In this document: positions 43,262-52,375 of the stretch, one piece after another | Numbering within the stretch: the stretch's first letter is position 1 | Layout: the number at the start of each line of letters is the position of its first letter | NCBI RefSeq assembly: GCF_016908395.1 | Contig: NZ_JAFBDU010000002.1 | Span: 1 to 64,000 of the forward strand | Source of the DNA: Metabacillus crassostreae | GTDB taxonomy: Bacteria; Bacillota; Bacilli; Bacillales; Bacillaceae | Direction of reading: 5' to 3' | Length of the DNA: 64,000 nucleotides | Program-made: the position numbers and the translations under genes | Notes under the pieces: generated by a model | The model's input: only the letters and a program-made list of their open reading frames with translations | Told to the model about the DNA's origin: nothing | Databases searched by the model: none

Positions 43262-45062
43262 ATTCTTCCTCCTTTTTATAAAGTAAAAAGGGGTTTGACA
43301 CCTTCGTATAAATCGCTTGTTCAAGGTCTGCTGATAATTCATCAACATCATGAAATCTAGTTAATAAATTTGCCTTGTACGCAAGCTTTTCTTTACTCAG
43401 GATGTTATTGATAAATTCTTTTCCTATTCCTCTTAATTCAGTTTCTAGCTTTCTCAATTTGTTAACAACAAGTCTTATTAGCTTCTCTTCCTCTATTAGC
43501 TGATCCGATCCAAATCGATAGATAACCGAAAACAGTTGATTCATAAATAAATAATATGTGAATCGGTCTTCGATAATTGAGTTATCATAAAACAGCTCTG
43601 GAGTAGATGAGAGAGAAGGTTCTATGAAACGAAGTTCTTTTTCATATGATTTAGATAAATAATACCCTTGGTTATCTCGGTAATAGTACCCTTCTGGATA
43701 ACTCTTTGATATATCTAAAATACTATTTTGCTGATGTGCTTCAAGTGCTATTCCATATTCATCATAAAGTCTAATTAAAGGATCAATAGCACAGTTCCAA
43801 TACTTTTCAAACCAATCTAGTGACACAAGTTCGATTGACCTCGATTCTGAGAGAGCTATTTTGAAAATTAAGTTAGCTAGGCGTGAATTCTGATTTGGCA
43901 AAGGATCTTGTACAATGGATGCAATTGAACTAATTCCTTGGTTTTTACCACTAGTGAATAAGTTCGACCGAATAATTACCTCAAAGCCTGATTCCTTATG
44001 ATCGGGAAAATCTACTGTAATATAAGCAGGGTCTTCTATAATCTTAAATAATGGATACTCACCTAGAAATGGTATATTCCTAAATAATTTAGCCATGATT
44101 ACCCCTGCTTTTAGCTCACTTATCTTATTCATTCGCAAAGAATTCGTCACTTTGACAGGTATTGAAAATTTGTACATAATATTCATTTCCTCGTTATAAA
44201 CAGTTCGTAGAGAAGAAGTTGCTGTATAATGAGGGCCCCTCGCACCTAGATATGTGATCGATTTATCATCAATTGCCCTTTTAACATGATCTTGTTGTAA
44301 TAACCATTGTGACTGAAGAGGATGCATGGGTATGATGCAACTACCTTTTTCAATTCGTAGTTGTGGGTCAACCTCTTGCAAAGACTGAATAATCAATTCA
44401 CTTGCACTAAGATTAAGAATAGATGACTCACTTACAAAATTATTGGCTACTTGAAAATAGTGAAGTTGAAACATTCCATTTAGCTCTGGTGCATAGCTAT
44501 GATGCTGCCAACTAGCCATACCTTGTCTGCTCTTTGGTGTGGGATGAAGCCAATGACCAAATAACAGTGATTGCTCTGTTCCAATAAAAGAACAATTCTC
44601 TTCATTTAGACTTTCTTTCTTCATTTCATGTTCAATATAAGTTGTCATCATATGATAACTTTCAATTAGACGTACTATCAGTTCGTCATAATGTGAAACA
44701 ACAATATCAGGACAATCTTTATCCATCACTATTAAATGTAATTCTTGTATGAAAGAAATCATAACGGTTACTCGATCTTCCTTATTCCATTGGTTGCTAA
44801 TTGGACAATATTTAAGTGGCAGCTTTAATACTTGCCTTCCTATGATTGATTTGTATTCAACCTCAATCACATAGCTGATATTTTGCAGAGGTAACTCAAT
44901 TACGATTAAATATTCTCCTTCAAGAGTCACTGAAGTGCGATGATCCTTCAGCCACTCCTCTCTTTCAATCCAAGTCACAGAACAATCTATTTCTCGAATA
45001 TAACTATTAACAAAAGCCTGAAACGTTGCATTTTTTGCTATAAGTTTGGCTGACTGATTCAT
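43233..45062 (-). CDS. asbA: Petrobactin NIS synthetase AsbA
   Basis: A 609-aa IucA/IucC-type synthetase that condenses citrate with spermidine in the first committed step to petrobactin. Motifs: GHWLHPTPKSRQGM near 168, IPMHPLQSQWLLQQ near 242, ATSSLRTVYN near 280, SLRMNKISELKAGV near 308 and ALEAHQQNSILDI near 437. It is first in asbABCDEF, behind a Fur-like box at 45100-45114, and GGGTGGGG precedes the ATG. Confidence 0.94.
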   Translation of the reverse strand: MNQSAKLIAKNATFQAFVNSYIREIDCSVTWIEREEWLKDHRTSVTLEGEYLIVIELPLQNISYVIEVEYKSIIGRQVLKLPLKYCPISNQWNKEDRVTVMISFIQELHLIVMDKDCPDIVVSHYDELIVRLIESYHMMTTYIEHEMKKESLNEENCSFIGTEQSLLFGHWLHPTPKSRQGMASWQHHSYAPELNGMFQLHYFQVANNFVSESSILNLSASELIIQSLQEVDPQLRIEKGSCIIPMHPLQSQWLLQQDHVKRAIDDKSITYLGARGPHYTATSSLRTVYNEEMNIMYKFSIPVKVTNSLRMNKISELKAGVIMAKLFRNIPFLGEYPLFKIIEDPAYITVDFPDHKESGFEVIIRSNLFTSGKNQGISSIASIVQDPLPNQNSRLANLIFKIALSESRSIELVSLDWFEKYWNCAIDPLIRLYDEYGIALEAHQQNSILDISKSYPEGYYYRDNQGYYLSKSYEKELRFIEPSLSSTPELFYDNSIIEDRFTYYLFMNQLFSVIYRFGSDQLIEEEKLIRLVVNKLRKLETELRGIGKEFINNILSKEKLAYKANLLTRFHDVDELSADLEQAIYTKVSNPFLLYKKEEEYDQAISLTY

Positions 45063-45099
45063 TTCCCCACCCTTTCACCATGTCTTTAGACCTACTAAT

Positions 45100-45114
45100 T
45101 GATAACCGTTCTCA
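45100..45114 (-). promoter_or_regulatory. Fur-like box upstream of asbA
   Basis: TGATAACCGTTCTCA matches the 7-1-7 consensus TGATAATNATTATCA at 11 of 14 fixed positions, 38 bases before asbA. It is the weakest of the four iron boxes here, but correctly placed for repression of siderophore synthesis. Confidence 0.6.
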
Positions 45115-45157
45115 ATAGGTGTGAAAAAAATAGTCCTTCTTATTCAGAAAGACTACT

Positions 45158-45184
45158 AAAAAAGCTTAGTTTTTTAGCTTTTTT
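45158..45184 (-). terminator. Hairpin between the binding-protein gene and asbA
   Basis: On the minus strand AAAAAAGCT pairs with AGCTTTTTT-type arms around a 9-base loop. A second small hairpin (TAGTC...GACTA) follows. They separate the binding-protein transcript from asb. Confidence 0.7.
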
Positions 45185-45294
45185 AGATTCACCATTGAAT
45201 TCCCATTACCTCTAAGATCTCTTTTCGGAACAAAAGATCTACTAAACAAAAACATTAAGAAGTAATTGCTATATGAGCATTTCTGTCTCAGAAA

Positions 45295-46269
45295 TTATTC
45301 TCCTAATAATAACTTCTCTATTTCTTTTAACCCTTTTTGACGTTCGATTGGATCCCAGAAGCCCCAAGTTGTGGAAAGAGTATGTACTTTTCCATTTTTA
45401 ACTGCGTTTAAGTTATTCCATACCTCACCTTGCGTTACAGAGTCATAATATTCACCGCTGTTAAAGTAAGATACATCTAAAATATGATCTGGGTTATACT
45501 TCACTAGGCCTTCAATTGAAATATTTTCTCCAAAATCTTCTGGTAAATTTTCAGCAGGTGTTAATTTTAAATCATCAAATAATAAAGAGTTTGTAGCATG
45601 ATTTGTTTTACCATATACACGAATATCCTTCTTATTAATTGCTACTGCCATAAATGTTTCTTCGCCTACTTTTTCACGGATACGATTTCCGATATCTTCA
45701 GCTTGTTTTTTCATATCTTCTATTACTTTTTGTCCTTCTTCTAACTTTCCAGCTGCTTCAGCTACTTTTAAATGATCTTCTTTCCAATCGCCACCAACCT
45801 CCACAACAACTGTTGGAATTGTCTCAGATAATTGATCATATAAAGGTTTGTAACGATCACTGATAATAAGTAAATCAGGATTTAGCTTTACTATTTCCTC
45901 TGAATTAATTTCATCTGCATAAGGTAAAGCTGTTACTCCTGCTAGCTCTTCTGTTAAATGTGGTGGGAATTCATTATCATATGCCATGACAGCATGTGGC
46001 TTTACTCCAACTGATACAAGTGAGCCTTCCCAAGAAACATGTGATAAAAGAACAATTTTCTCAGGATTTATAGGTACTTCTGCTTTTCCATATAAATGCT
46101 CTACAGTTCTAGTCTCTTTTACTTCTTCTTTAACTTCTTTTTCATTCTCTTGCTCTGTTTCTTTATTTGCATCTGCTTCACCAGCAGTTTTTTCTCCACC
46201 TGAACAAGCAGTTAATACCAACAACATCAGTATTAATACCATACTCCAAGATGTTATTAATTTCTTCAT
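45295..46269 (-). CDS. Iron-siderophore ABC transporter binding lipoprotein
   Basis: A 324-aa lipoprotein of the FecB/TroA-like group. Signal peptide with lipobox LTAC, a Glu/Lys-rich linker (25-50), then EKIVLLSHVSWEGSLVSVGV, VKLNPDLLIISDRY, ISIEGLVKYNPDHILDVSYF and WDPIERQKGLKEIEKLL. Its place between asb and FecCD permease genes, behind a strong Fur box, suggests that it binds ferric petrobactin. Ligand specificity is inferred from context; relatives include FpuA, FatB and YclQ, and sequence alone does not choose among them. Confidence 0.88.
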   Translation of the reverse strand: MKKLITSWSMVLILMLLVLTACSGGEKTAGEADANKETEQENEKEVKEEVKETRTVEHLYGKAEVPINPEKIVLLSHVSWEGSLVSVGVKPHAVMAYDNEFPPHLTEELAGVTALPYADEINSEEIVKLNPDLLIISDRYKPLYDQLSETIPTVVVEVGGDWKEDHLKVAEAAGKLEEGQKVIEDMKKQAEDIGNRIREKVGEETFMAVAINKKDIRVYGKTNHATNSLLFDDLKLTPAENLPEDFGENISIEGLVKYNPDHILDVSYFNSGEYYDSVTQGEVWNNLNAVKNGKVHTLSTTWGFWDPIERQKGLKEIEKLLLGE

Positions 46270-46308
46270 TTCTTTCTCCCCCTAAACAATAATGAATTTC
46301 ATTATCAA

Positions 46309-46323
46309 TGATAACAATTATCA
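46309..46323 (-). promoter_or_regulatory. Fur box upstream of the binding-protein gene
   Basis: TGATAACAATTATCA matches TGATAATNATTATCA at all but one fixed position. Overlapping repeats (TGAATTTCATTATCAATGAT, 46293-46312) suggest a second, staggered Fur dimer. Confidence 0.85.
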
Positions 46324-46395
46324 TTTGTAGATAACATGGATTTTTTTCACTTTTTACATGGACAAACTGAACAGCTATTTAAGCTTTAATAGGCA

Positions 46396-47946
46396 TTAAG
46401 ACATTAATTTTGAATTTTGTAGTGATGAAGCAAAATTAATTAACATATTTTTTCTACCTATAGGTCCCCACGGATCCCATTCAAAACTATTAGGATAGTA
46501 AACTTGCCTATTTTCTACCGCTCTAATCATTTTCCATTCTTTTATTTTTACTACTCTCGAAACATCTTTTTCATGACTCCAGAGAATAAGTAGCTTGTCA
46601 GCATTTAAGTCAACAAGCTCTTTCACAGTAACAATCTGATAGCCTACTGTTGGTATATCAGGATGTGCTTCAAACCCTAACTTTTGATAAATCAAATCTA
46701 AACACGCATGGTCTCTCCAACCATAAAGTCGTATTTCATTTCCTCTAATCCAAATAACTGCCCATTTCCCCTTTCTAGTGAAGGGACAAATCTCGTCTCT
46801 AACCTTTAATTCAAGAGTAGCTATTTCCTTTTCAATGCGATCAACTTTATTTTCTTGTCCAAGTAGGCTAGCAATTTCACGAAGATACTCATTCCATTGT
46901 GTTTTTAGGGAAATATTCCGAACCCTCTGTTGATGTGAAAGTATAACCGACTGAATTTCTCCATTATGTAGAGGTGTTTTTATAATATGGTCTGGCTGTG
47001 TGTTTAAAATCTCTTCTGGTTGAAACATATTTTCTGCATTTAGCAATACTGTCCCTTCAAGCTGTTTTTCTAAATAACTTGGTAAACCGTTGCTAGAAGG
47101 ATAGATTGTAGGGTAAGAAGGTGCAGCTACAGGCTGGATTCCCAATGAAAGTAAATGATCCTGTAAAAAAATCTGACTCACTACAGCTATGCGCTCTTTT
47201 GATCTTTTCATAAATACAGACGGGGGAACGCCTACTTTTTGTTTAAACAAGCGACTAAAATAAAATTCATCCTGAATTCCTACTTTCATTGAAACATCTT
47301 TTGTTGTTATACCTTTTGTTTGAAGCATAAGTAGCTTTGCAGACTTAATTCTTTCCTCAATCAAATACTCCTTTGGAGACATTCCAACTCTTTTTTTGAA
47401 TGCTCTTGTAAAAGAAGCAGGATTCATTTTGGCTTTATCGGCTAATTTTGTAATTGAATAAGGATTTGATAAGTGATTTCTTATGATTTTTTTCGTTTCC
47501 TCAATTCCATCAACCTCTGTGTGATCTGTTAAAAAAGATAAAATGCTCCAAATCACACTTTGTAATTTACAAATTTCTGTGAAAGAGATATCCTTTTTTT
47601 GTATTCTAAGTGCTTCGTCCCATAAAGGAACAAGTTTTGAAGATTGTTGATCAGCAAGGGGAATTGATTGTAAAAAAGCAAGATCATTCCAATCTTTTTC
47701 CCATGATATTGTATAAACAGTTAGCAGGTTAGCTGAAGTTGACATAATCATGCACTCTTTAGTAATGATGTAACTCTTTCCTTCGACGATTGAAAGCTGT
47801 TGTCCATCTTTAACTATATATCCACCTCCAGTTGCAACATAAATTAGATATGTATAACAATTTGATTTGTTTATATTTTCTGACTGACCTTCTCGTATTC
47901 TTGTTGAAGAAACTTTAAAGAAATTGGTTTGTTTTATATGTATCAA
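46396..47946 (-). CDS. AraC family regulator fused to a siderophore-binding domain (Btr-like)
   Basis: A 516-aa protein with three parts: an N-terminal ligand/cupin-like region (about 1-140), an AraC HTH pair (about 150-255: ITKLADKAKMNPASFTRAFK KRVGMSPKEYLIEERIKSAK, QDEFYFSRLFKQKVGVPPS), and a C-terminal periplasmic-binding-type domain without a signal peptide (LGIQPVAAPSYPTIYPSSNG, QPDHIIKT, KWAVIWIRGNEIRLYGWRDH). B. subtilis Btr (YbbB) has the same layout and activates bacillibactin uptake when siderophore binds. This one likely activates the flanking transport genes. TTG at 47946 follows AGGAG. Confidence 0.88.
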   Translation of the reverse strand: MIHIKQTNFFKVSSTRIREGQSENINKSNCYTYLIYVATGGGYIVKDGQQLSIVEGKSYIITKECMIMSTSANLLTVYTISWEKDWNDLAFLQSIPLADQQSSKLVPLWDEALRIQKKDISFTEICKLQSVIWSILSFLTDHTEVDGIEETKKIIRNHLSNPYSITKLADKAKMNPASFTRAFKKRVGMSPKEYLIEERIKSAKLLMLQTKGITTKDVSMKVGIQDEFYFSRLFKQKVGVPPSVFMKRSKERIAVVSQIFLQDHLLSLGIQPVAAPSYPTIYPSSNGLPSYLEKQLEGTVLLNAENMFQPEEILNTQPDHIIKTPLHNGEIQSVILSHQQRVRNISLKTQWNEYLREIASLLGQENKVDRIEKEIATLELKVRDEICPFTRKGKWAVIWIRGNEIRLYGWRDHACLDLIYQKLGFEAHPDIPTVGYQIVTVKELVDLNADKLLILWSHEKDVSRVVKIKEWKMIRAVENRQVYYPNSFEWDPWGPIGRKNMLINFASSLQNSKLMS

Positions 47947-48115
47947 TGTTAACAACTCCTAGTTAATGATTTGTTCATGAATTGATGTCGCTTAAGTAGA
48001 TAGTAAAACTAGTTGATAACAATTCATTCTATAACTTTATGAAAGAGACTCTTAGAAAAGTAATTGACAAATATTATGAAATAATAGTAGATTAATAAAC
48101 AATAATAACATAATT

Positions 48116-48134
48116 GATAATGAAGATCATTTTC
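48116..48134 (+). promoter_or_regulatory. Fur box upstream of the siderophore permeases
   Basis: GATAATGAAGATCATTTTC matches the 19-bp Fur consensus GATAATGATAATCATTATC at 16 of 19 positions, 33 bases before the first permease start. A weaker likeness (TGATAACAATTCATT, 48014-48028) lies toward the divergent AraC-type gene. Confidence 0.75.
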
Positions 48135-48166
48135 ATTTGTGTAATTTTAAAAAGGGAATGATTAAA

Positions 48167-49216
48167 ATGATAAAGTCATCCATATCCTCTCTGCCACGTG
48201 AGCTACATACACCATTACAAACATCAAAACACAAGGCTTTAAAATGGGGTGTTTTAGGAATTATATTAGTTCTTCTTAGTTTTGTAATATCAATTGGAAC
48301 AGGTGCAGTATGGATTAAGCCATCAGTAATCATTGATTCATTCATTTCTTTTCAAAAAGAAAATATTGAACACCAACTTATTAAAGAAGTACGAATTCCT
48401 CGGGCTTTAACCGGTGCTTTAATTGGTGCTGCCTCTGCTGTTGCTGGAACAATTATGCAAGGTATTACTAGAAACCCTTTAGCAGATCCATCAATCATTG
48501 GTATCACTCACGGCTCAGGCCTTGCTATTGCCATTTCTTTAGCTTTTATCGGTGCTGGATCTTATTGGAATCTACTTATTTGGTCTTTTGCCGGATCAGC
48601 AATTGGGGCGATCTTAGTATTATCTTTTTCTATGATCTCAAAAGAACGAATTTCTCCTGTTACATTAACATTGGCAGGTGCAGCCTTAAGTACATTGTTT
48701 AGTGCATTGTCAACTGGTATTGCCCTTTACTTCCAAGTAGCCCAGGATCTTAGTTTTTGGTTTGCAGGTGGTCTTTCAGGAACAAAATGGTTACACGTAT
48801 ATCTACTATTACCAACATTACTCATCGGTCTTTTTCTTGCCATGTGGATTAGTCGTTCTTTAACAATATTAGCCATGGGTGAGGAAGTTGCAGCTGGACT
48901 TGGACAGTCATTTCGCCAAGTGCGTTGGATCGGCATTATAACCGTTGTTTTATTATCAGGTGCTGCTGTATCTATAGCAGGAGCTATCGGCTTTATCGGT
49001 CTGATTATTCCTCACATTGTGCGATTACTTGTAGGTCCTGATTATCGCTGGCTATTACCATTAAGTGCAGTTGCAGGTGCTTTGCTTCTTACGATTGCCG
49101 ATATTGGAGCACGTATGATCAACCCACCCTTCGAAACACCTGTTAGTGCAGTAACAGCACTTATAGGCGTACCATTTTTCCTTTATCTTTCTCGACAGAA
49201 AAGAGGGTATATGTAA
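48167..49216 (+). CDS. FecCD-family iron-siderophore permease, subunit 1
   Basis: A 349-aa membrane permease with about nine to ten helices of the FecCD/BtuC type. Hallmarks: VRIPRALTGALIGAASAVAG TIMQGITRNPLADPSIIGIT, FAGGLSGTKW, EVAAGLGQSF and GFIGLIIPHIVRLLVGPDYR. The ATG at 48167 follows AAAAGGGAATG. The second permease begins within its stop codon. No ATPase gene follows, so it must use one encoded elsewhere. It probably forms the petrobactin import channel. Confidence 0.92.
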   Translation: MIKSSISSLPRELHTPLQTSKHKALKWGVLGIILVLLSFVISIGTGAVWIKPSVIIDSFISFQKENIEHQLIKEVRIPRALTGALIGAASAVAGTIMQGITRNPLADPSIIGITHGSGLAIAISLAFIGAGSYWNLLIWSFAGSAIGAILVLSFSMISKERISPVTLTLAGAALSTLFSALSTGIALYFQVAQDLSFWFAGGLSGTKWLHVYLLLPTLLIGLFLAMWISRSLTILAMGEEVAAGLGQSFRQVRWIGIITVVLLSGAAVSIAGAIGFIGLIIPHIVRLLVGPDYRWLLPLSAVAGALLLTIADIGARMINPPFETPVSAVTALIGVPFFLYLSRQKRGYM

Positions 49217-50247
49217 TGGATTGGAAAGAAGCTTTAGTTCGATCAAAAATTTGGTTAATATTATTTTCATTTCTCATTCTCGTTACCTTTGTTCTTAGTC
49301 TTTCAACAGGTGCTTTACCAATTACAATAAAAGAGATGCTTGTCACCTTTTCAGGAGCAGGAACGGCTCAACAAGAGCTTGTTTTATATCAGCTTAGATT
49401 ACCGAGAATGATCATTGCGATGTTAATCGGGGCAGGACTCGCTCTTTCAGGAGCCATTTTGCAAGGATTATCTCGTAATTCATTAGCGGATCCTGGAATA
49501 TTAGGTATAAATGCTGGGGCAGGACTTGCTGCTGTATTTTGTATTTATTTGTTTAGCAAAGCCAATAGCACCTTATTTTCTTCGCCATTTTTACTACCTG
49601 TTTTTGCTTTTATTGGTGCTTTAATCATTGCACTTTTGATTTATAGCTTTTCATGGAAGGGCGGAATTGAACCAGGAAGACTCCTGCTTATGGGTCTTGG
49701 TTTTAATGCTTTATGTGGTGCATTATTAATTATTTTACAATTAAAAATGGATCCTAAAGATTTTCAACAAGCTACTATATGGTTAACAGGTAGTATTTGG
49801 GGCACACAGTGGCCTTATGTATGGGCTTTGTTACCCTGGATTGTATTGCTTATACCAATTTCTTTTCTAAAAGCCAGATCGATGAACCTTCTACAATTTA
49901 GTGAAACAGTTCCACATGTACTTGGTTTAAAAGTAGAGTCAGAACGTAGAATTCTTTTAGTTCTTTCTGCGGCACTTGCTGGATCATGTGTTGCCGTTGG
50001 AGGAGGAATTGCTTTCATAGGACTACTTGCTCCACATCTTGCCAGACGACTTTGTGGGGCTAATTTCTTTAGCTTATTACCATTATCAGCCCTCATCGGT
50101 TCTTTTTTATTACTAGTTGCAGATATGATCGGAAAGAATCTACTAGCACCAGCTGATATTCCTGTAGGAATTGTTATTTCTGTTATCGGTGCTCCCTATT
50201 TAATTTACATGCTACTTACAAGAAAAGGTGTAGGTATGAATAATTAA
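49216..50247 (+). CDS. FecCD-family iron-siderophore permease, subunit 2
   Basis: A 343-aa paralogue of the preceding permease: LRLPRMIIAMLIGAGLALSG AILQGLSRNSLADPGILGIN, WLTGSIWGTQWPYVWALLPW, LGLKVESER and GGGIAFIGLLAPHLARRLCG. It overlaps the first permease by one base (TAATG), as is usual for heterodimeric siderophore importers. A perfect terminator follows, confirming that the operon holds two permeases and no ATP-binding gene. Confidence 0.92.
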   Translation: MDWKEALVRSKIWLILFSFLILVTFVLSLSTGALPITIKEMLVTFSGAGTAQQELVLYQLRLPRMIIAMLIGAGLALSGAILQGLSRNSLADPGILGINAGAGLAAVFCIYLFSKANSTLFSSPFLLPVFAFIGALIIALLIYSFSWKGGIEPGRLLLMGLGFNALCGALLIILQLKMDPKDFQQATIWLTGSIWGTQWPYVWALLPWIVLLIPISFLKARSMNLLQFSETVPHVLGLKVESERRILLVLSAALAGSCVAVGGGIAFIGLLAPHLARRLCGANFFSLLPLSALIGSFLLLVADMIGKNLLAPADIPVGIVISVIGAPYLIYMLLTRKGVGMNN

Positions 50248-50272
50248 TATATGTCAAGGCGATTTAAGCCGT

Positions 50273-50311
50273 ATAGGAATAGAAGGTGCTTTTTACCTTC
50301 TATTCCTATTT
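50273..50311 (+). terminator. Terminator of the permease operon
   Basis: ATAGGAATAGAAGGT pairs perfectly over 15 bp with ACCTTCTATTCCTAT around a 7-base loop, followed by TTTC. After it, up to 50460, only a short palindrome (AGCTCCTGGAGCT near 50366) is seen. Confidence 0.9.
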
Positions 50312-50460
50312 TCAACTTATGACCAAGAAAAAAAGGGTGTTGTTTTTCCACACTCGAGCCGATAGCTCCTGGAGCTAGACACTAAAGCTATGTACAATTT
50401 TTACACTTTAAATACTTAGAACATCTTCTATATATCAAAAAGTAGGTGTTCCAAGAATAC

Positions 50461-50793
50461 TCAAGCTTCCTTTGGATGTGTAAATTCTTTCTGACCTAAA
50501 ACATGATAAGTATCTTGTCGGCTATTGATAATAAAAGAAGGAGAAGGCTTTCCTCGATTAGCTTTATGACCTGCAAGATGAACTTCACTTGTTTCCCATG
50601 CTTTCCATGAGCTTTCAGAATCCCAACGAATCATAATTAATACTTCTTCATCTCCTTTTCTTTGTTTTTTCTTTAAAACACTTAAATCTATAAAACCAGG
50701 TTGTTGTTCAATGATCCCTTCTCCAGCAAATCGCTCGACCATCTTTTCAGCATTTCCCTCGGTTACAGTGACTGTCTTTAATTGAATAAACAA
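50461..50793 (-). CDS. hmoA: Haem-degrading monooxygenase HmoA-like
   Basis: A 110-aa ABM-fold protein closely resembling B. subtilis HmoA (YetG): FIQLKTVTVTEGNAEKMVER, EGIIEQQPGFIDLSVLKKKQ, MIRWDSESSWKAWETSEVHL and AGHKANRGKPSP. Such enzymes open haem to release iron. The TTG at 50793 gives the family N-terminus and lies after AAGGAG. A strong Fur box is just upstream, so it is part of the iron-starvation response with the neighbouring petrobactin genes. Confidence 0.9.
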   Translation of the reverse strand: MFIQLKTVTVTEGNAEKMVERFAGEGIIEQQPGFIDLSVLKKKQRKGDEEVLIMIRWDSESSWKAWETSEVHLAGHKANRGKPSPSFIINSRQDTYHVLGQKEFTHPKEA

Positions 50794-50839
50794 ACAACAT
50801 TCACTCCTTCCATAAATTAGTATCATTTATCATTATAAT

Positions 50840-50854
50840 CGATAATGATTATCA
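50840..50854 (-). promoter_or_regulatory. Fur box upstream of hmoA
   Basis: CGATAATGATTATCA matches TGATAATNATTATCA at all but the first base; flanking TATCATTTATCATTATAATC offers further half-sites. Beyond it, to 51052, nothing else is recognised. Confidence 0.88.
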
Positions 50855-51052
50855 CTATCAATATAAAATATTAAGAATAAAACTTATTACCTATATTATT
50901 TTCTTCTTTTAACACACTGTTAGCGTTAATTATCACGATTTTGCTTAATATGGCTGCTCATGGTTAACAGCTGTATTGAGAGCAAATAAAGCTAAGTTAA
51001 AGCTTACTTAAGTTCCTCTTGTCATTTTTAGGCACTATACAATTATGAAACA

Positions 51053-51082
51053 AAAAAACCTTCATTTCTCAGAAGGTTTTTT
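51053..51082 (-). terminator. Terminator of the diguanylate cyclase gene
   Basis: On the minus strand AAAAAACCTTC pairs with GAAGGTTTTTT around an 8-base loop, with a T-run, just after the stop. Confidence 0.88.
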
Positions 51083-51091
51083 GTTCAATAA

Positions 51092-52189
51092 TTAATTTTC
51101 AAACATCACTCTATCCTTTCCATTACGTTTTGCCTTATATAGAAGAGCATCCGCATGCTGGAAAAAATGGAGCTTACTAAGTCCCTTGTTAAAGTTCTTT
51201 AAACCAATACTAACTGTTACTTTCACAGCTTTCATTTCTTCATGGTTTATTTGAGAAATATGTAATCGAATATCTTCTATAAGTTGATAAGTTTCTTCAA
51301 GACTTTTGTTAGTTAGTAAAAGAGCAAACTCCTCACCACCATAACGAGCAACAATATCATTTTCAGTTACTTTATCAACAATTGCGTTTGCCAGACGCTT
51401 TAATACTAAATCACCAACACTGTGTCCGTAGGTATCATTAATTGTTTTAAAGTTATCAATATCTAGGATTGCTAGCTGTAGAGGCATTTCATATTTTAAG
51501 CTTTGTTCAACAAATTGATCTAAATATTCTTGAAAGGTCTTATGATTATATAAATTTGTAAGTGCATCTATTTTCGTCAATCTTTCCATCATCGTACTTT
51601 TAACAAGTAATTCCTTTTCCTTCTCAGAAGCTTTCTTGACAATTTGTAGTACTTCATTTCCTCTTTCAAGTATGGCTAAATAAATAAAATAACCTGCGAA
51701 TAAAGAAAGTAAATAAGAGAAAAATTCGTATTGAGATACAGATTCTCTTATAGCTGGAAATATATAAATAACCGATAAAGCAACCATATTAACAACCAAA
51801 CTAAAAAGCAGCTTACTTTTGTCAAAATAAATTAAAGCCACTGACATTGGCAATAACAACATAACCTGTAATCCAGGAACATCAGGATGCGTCAAAATAA
51901 TAACAAGAGCTACCAAAGTACCAGAAATGGTCAAAAACTTAGAGCTATATATCTTCTTTATTTTTATTATATAAACACAAATCAGCATAATTAGTAGCTG
52001 TACACTTGTTGGTAGAATTATTTTATATACAAGAAATTCACTTACCCAATCTGGGTAGTTGAGATAGGTAATAAATAACCCTACACATTGTCCTAATACA
52101 GAAATGATCACCATTAACCAATAAAATCCGAGGATTTTCTCAAACCATTGTTTATAATCCATTCTTGATAGATTATGATATTTCTCCAT
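51092..52189 (-). CDS. Membrane diguanylate cyclase (GGDEF domain)
   Basis: A 365-aa protein with six hydrophobic helices in residues about 17-180, a short helical linker and a GGDEF domain (about 205-363). The active motif is intact as GGEEF in ARYGGEEFALLL; LTNLYNHKTFQEYLD and ILDIDNFKTINDTYGHSVGD are the preceding signatures. It makes cyclic-di-GMP and so probably affects motility or biofilm. AAGGAAGGG precedes the ATG. It lies upstream of no obvious partner, but the next genes include a chemoreceptor. Confidence 0.92.
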   Translation of the reverse strand: MEKYHNLSRMDYKQWFEKILGFYWLMVIISVLGQCVGLFITYLNYPDWVSEFLVYKIILPTSVQLLIMLICVYIIKIKKIYSSKFLTISGTLVALVIILTHPDVPGLQVMLLLPMSVALIYFDKSKLLFSLVVNMVALSVIYIFPAIRESVSQYEFFSYLLSLFAGYFIYLAILERGNEVLQIVKKASEKEKELLVKSTMMERLTKIDALTNLYNHKTFQEYLDQFVEQSLKYEMPLQLAILDIDNFKTINDTYGHSVGDLVLKRLANAIVDKVTENDIVARYGGEEFALLLTNKSLEETYQLIEDIRLHISQINHEEMKAVKVTVSIGLKNFNKGLSKLHFFQHADALLYKAKRNGKDRVMFEN

Positions 52190-52375
52190 TGAAAATCCCT
52201 TCCTTCAACATAGCTATCTACTAACTGTTTTATTGTCCATTATACACCTAAAATAGGTCTATACACCCAATAATATGAAAATATCAATTCTGACTTTTTC
52301 GACAAAAAAATTACTTTTCCTTTCTTCAAGTAGATATTAAGAGTCAAATTACCCATGAAATTCTCGTCAACTATA

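Noticed and set aside
43262-43351. Longer start for asbB
   Set aside because: It would run 119 bases into asbA; the ATG at 43261 has an excellent ribosome binding site and gives the family N-terminus.
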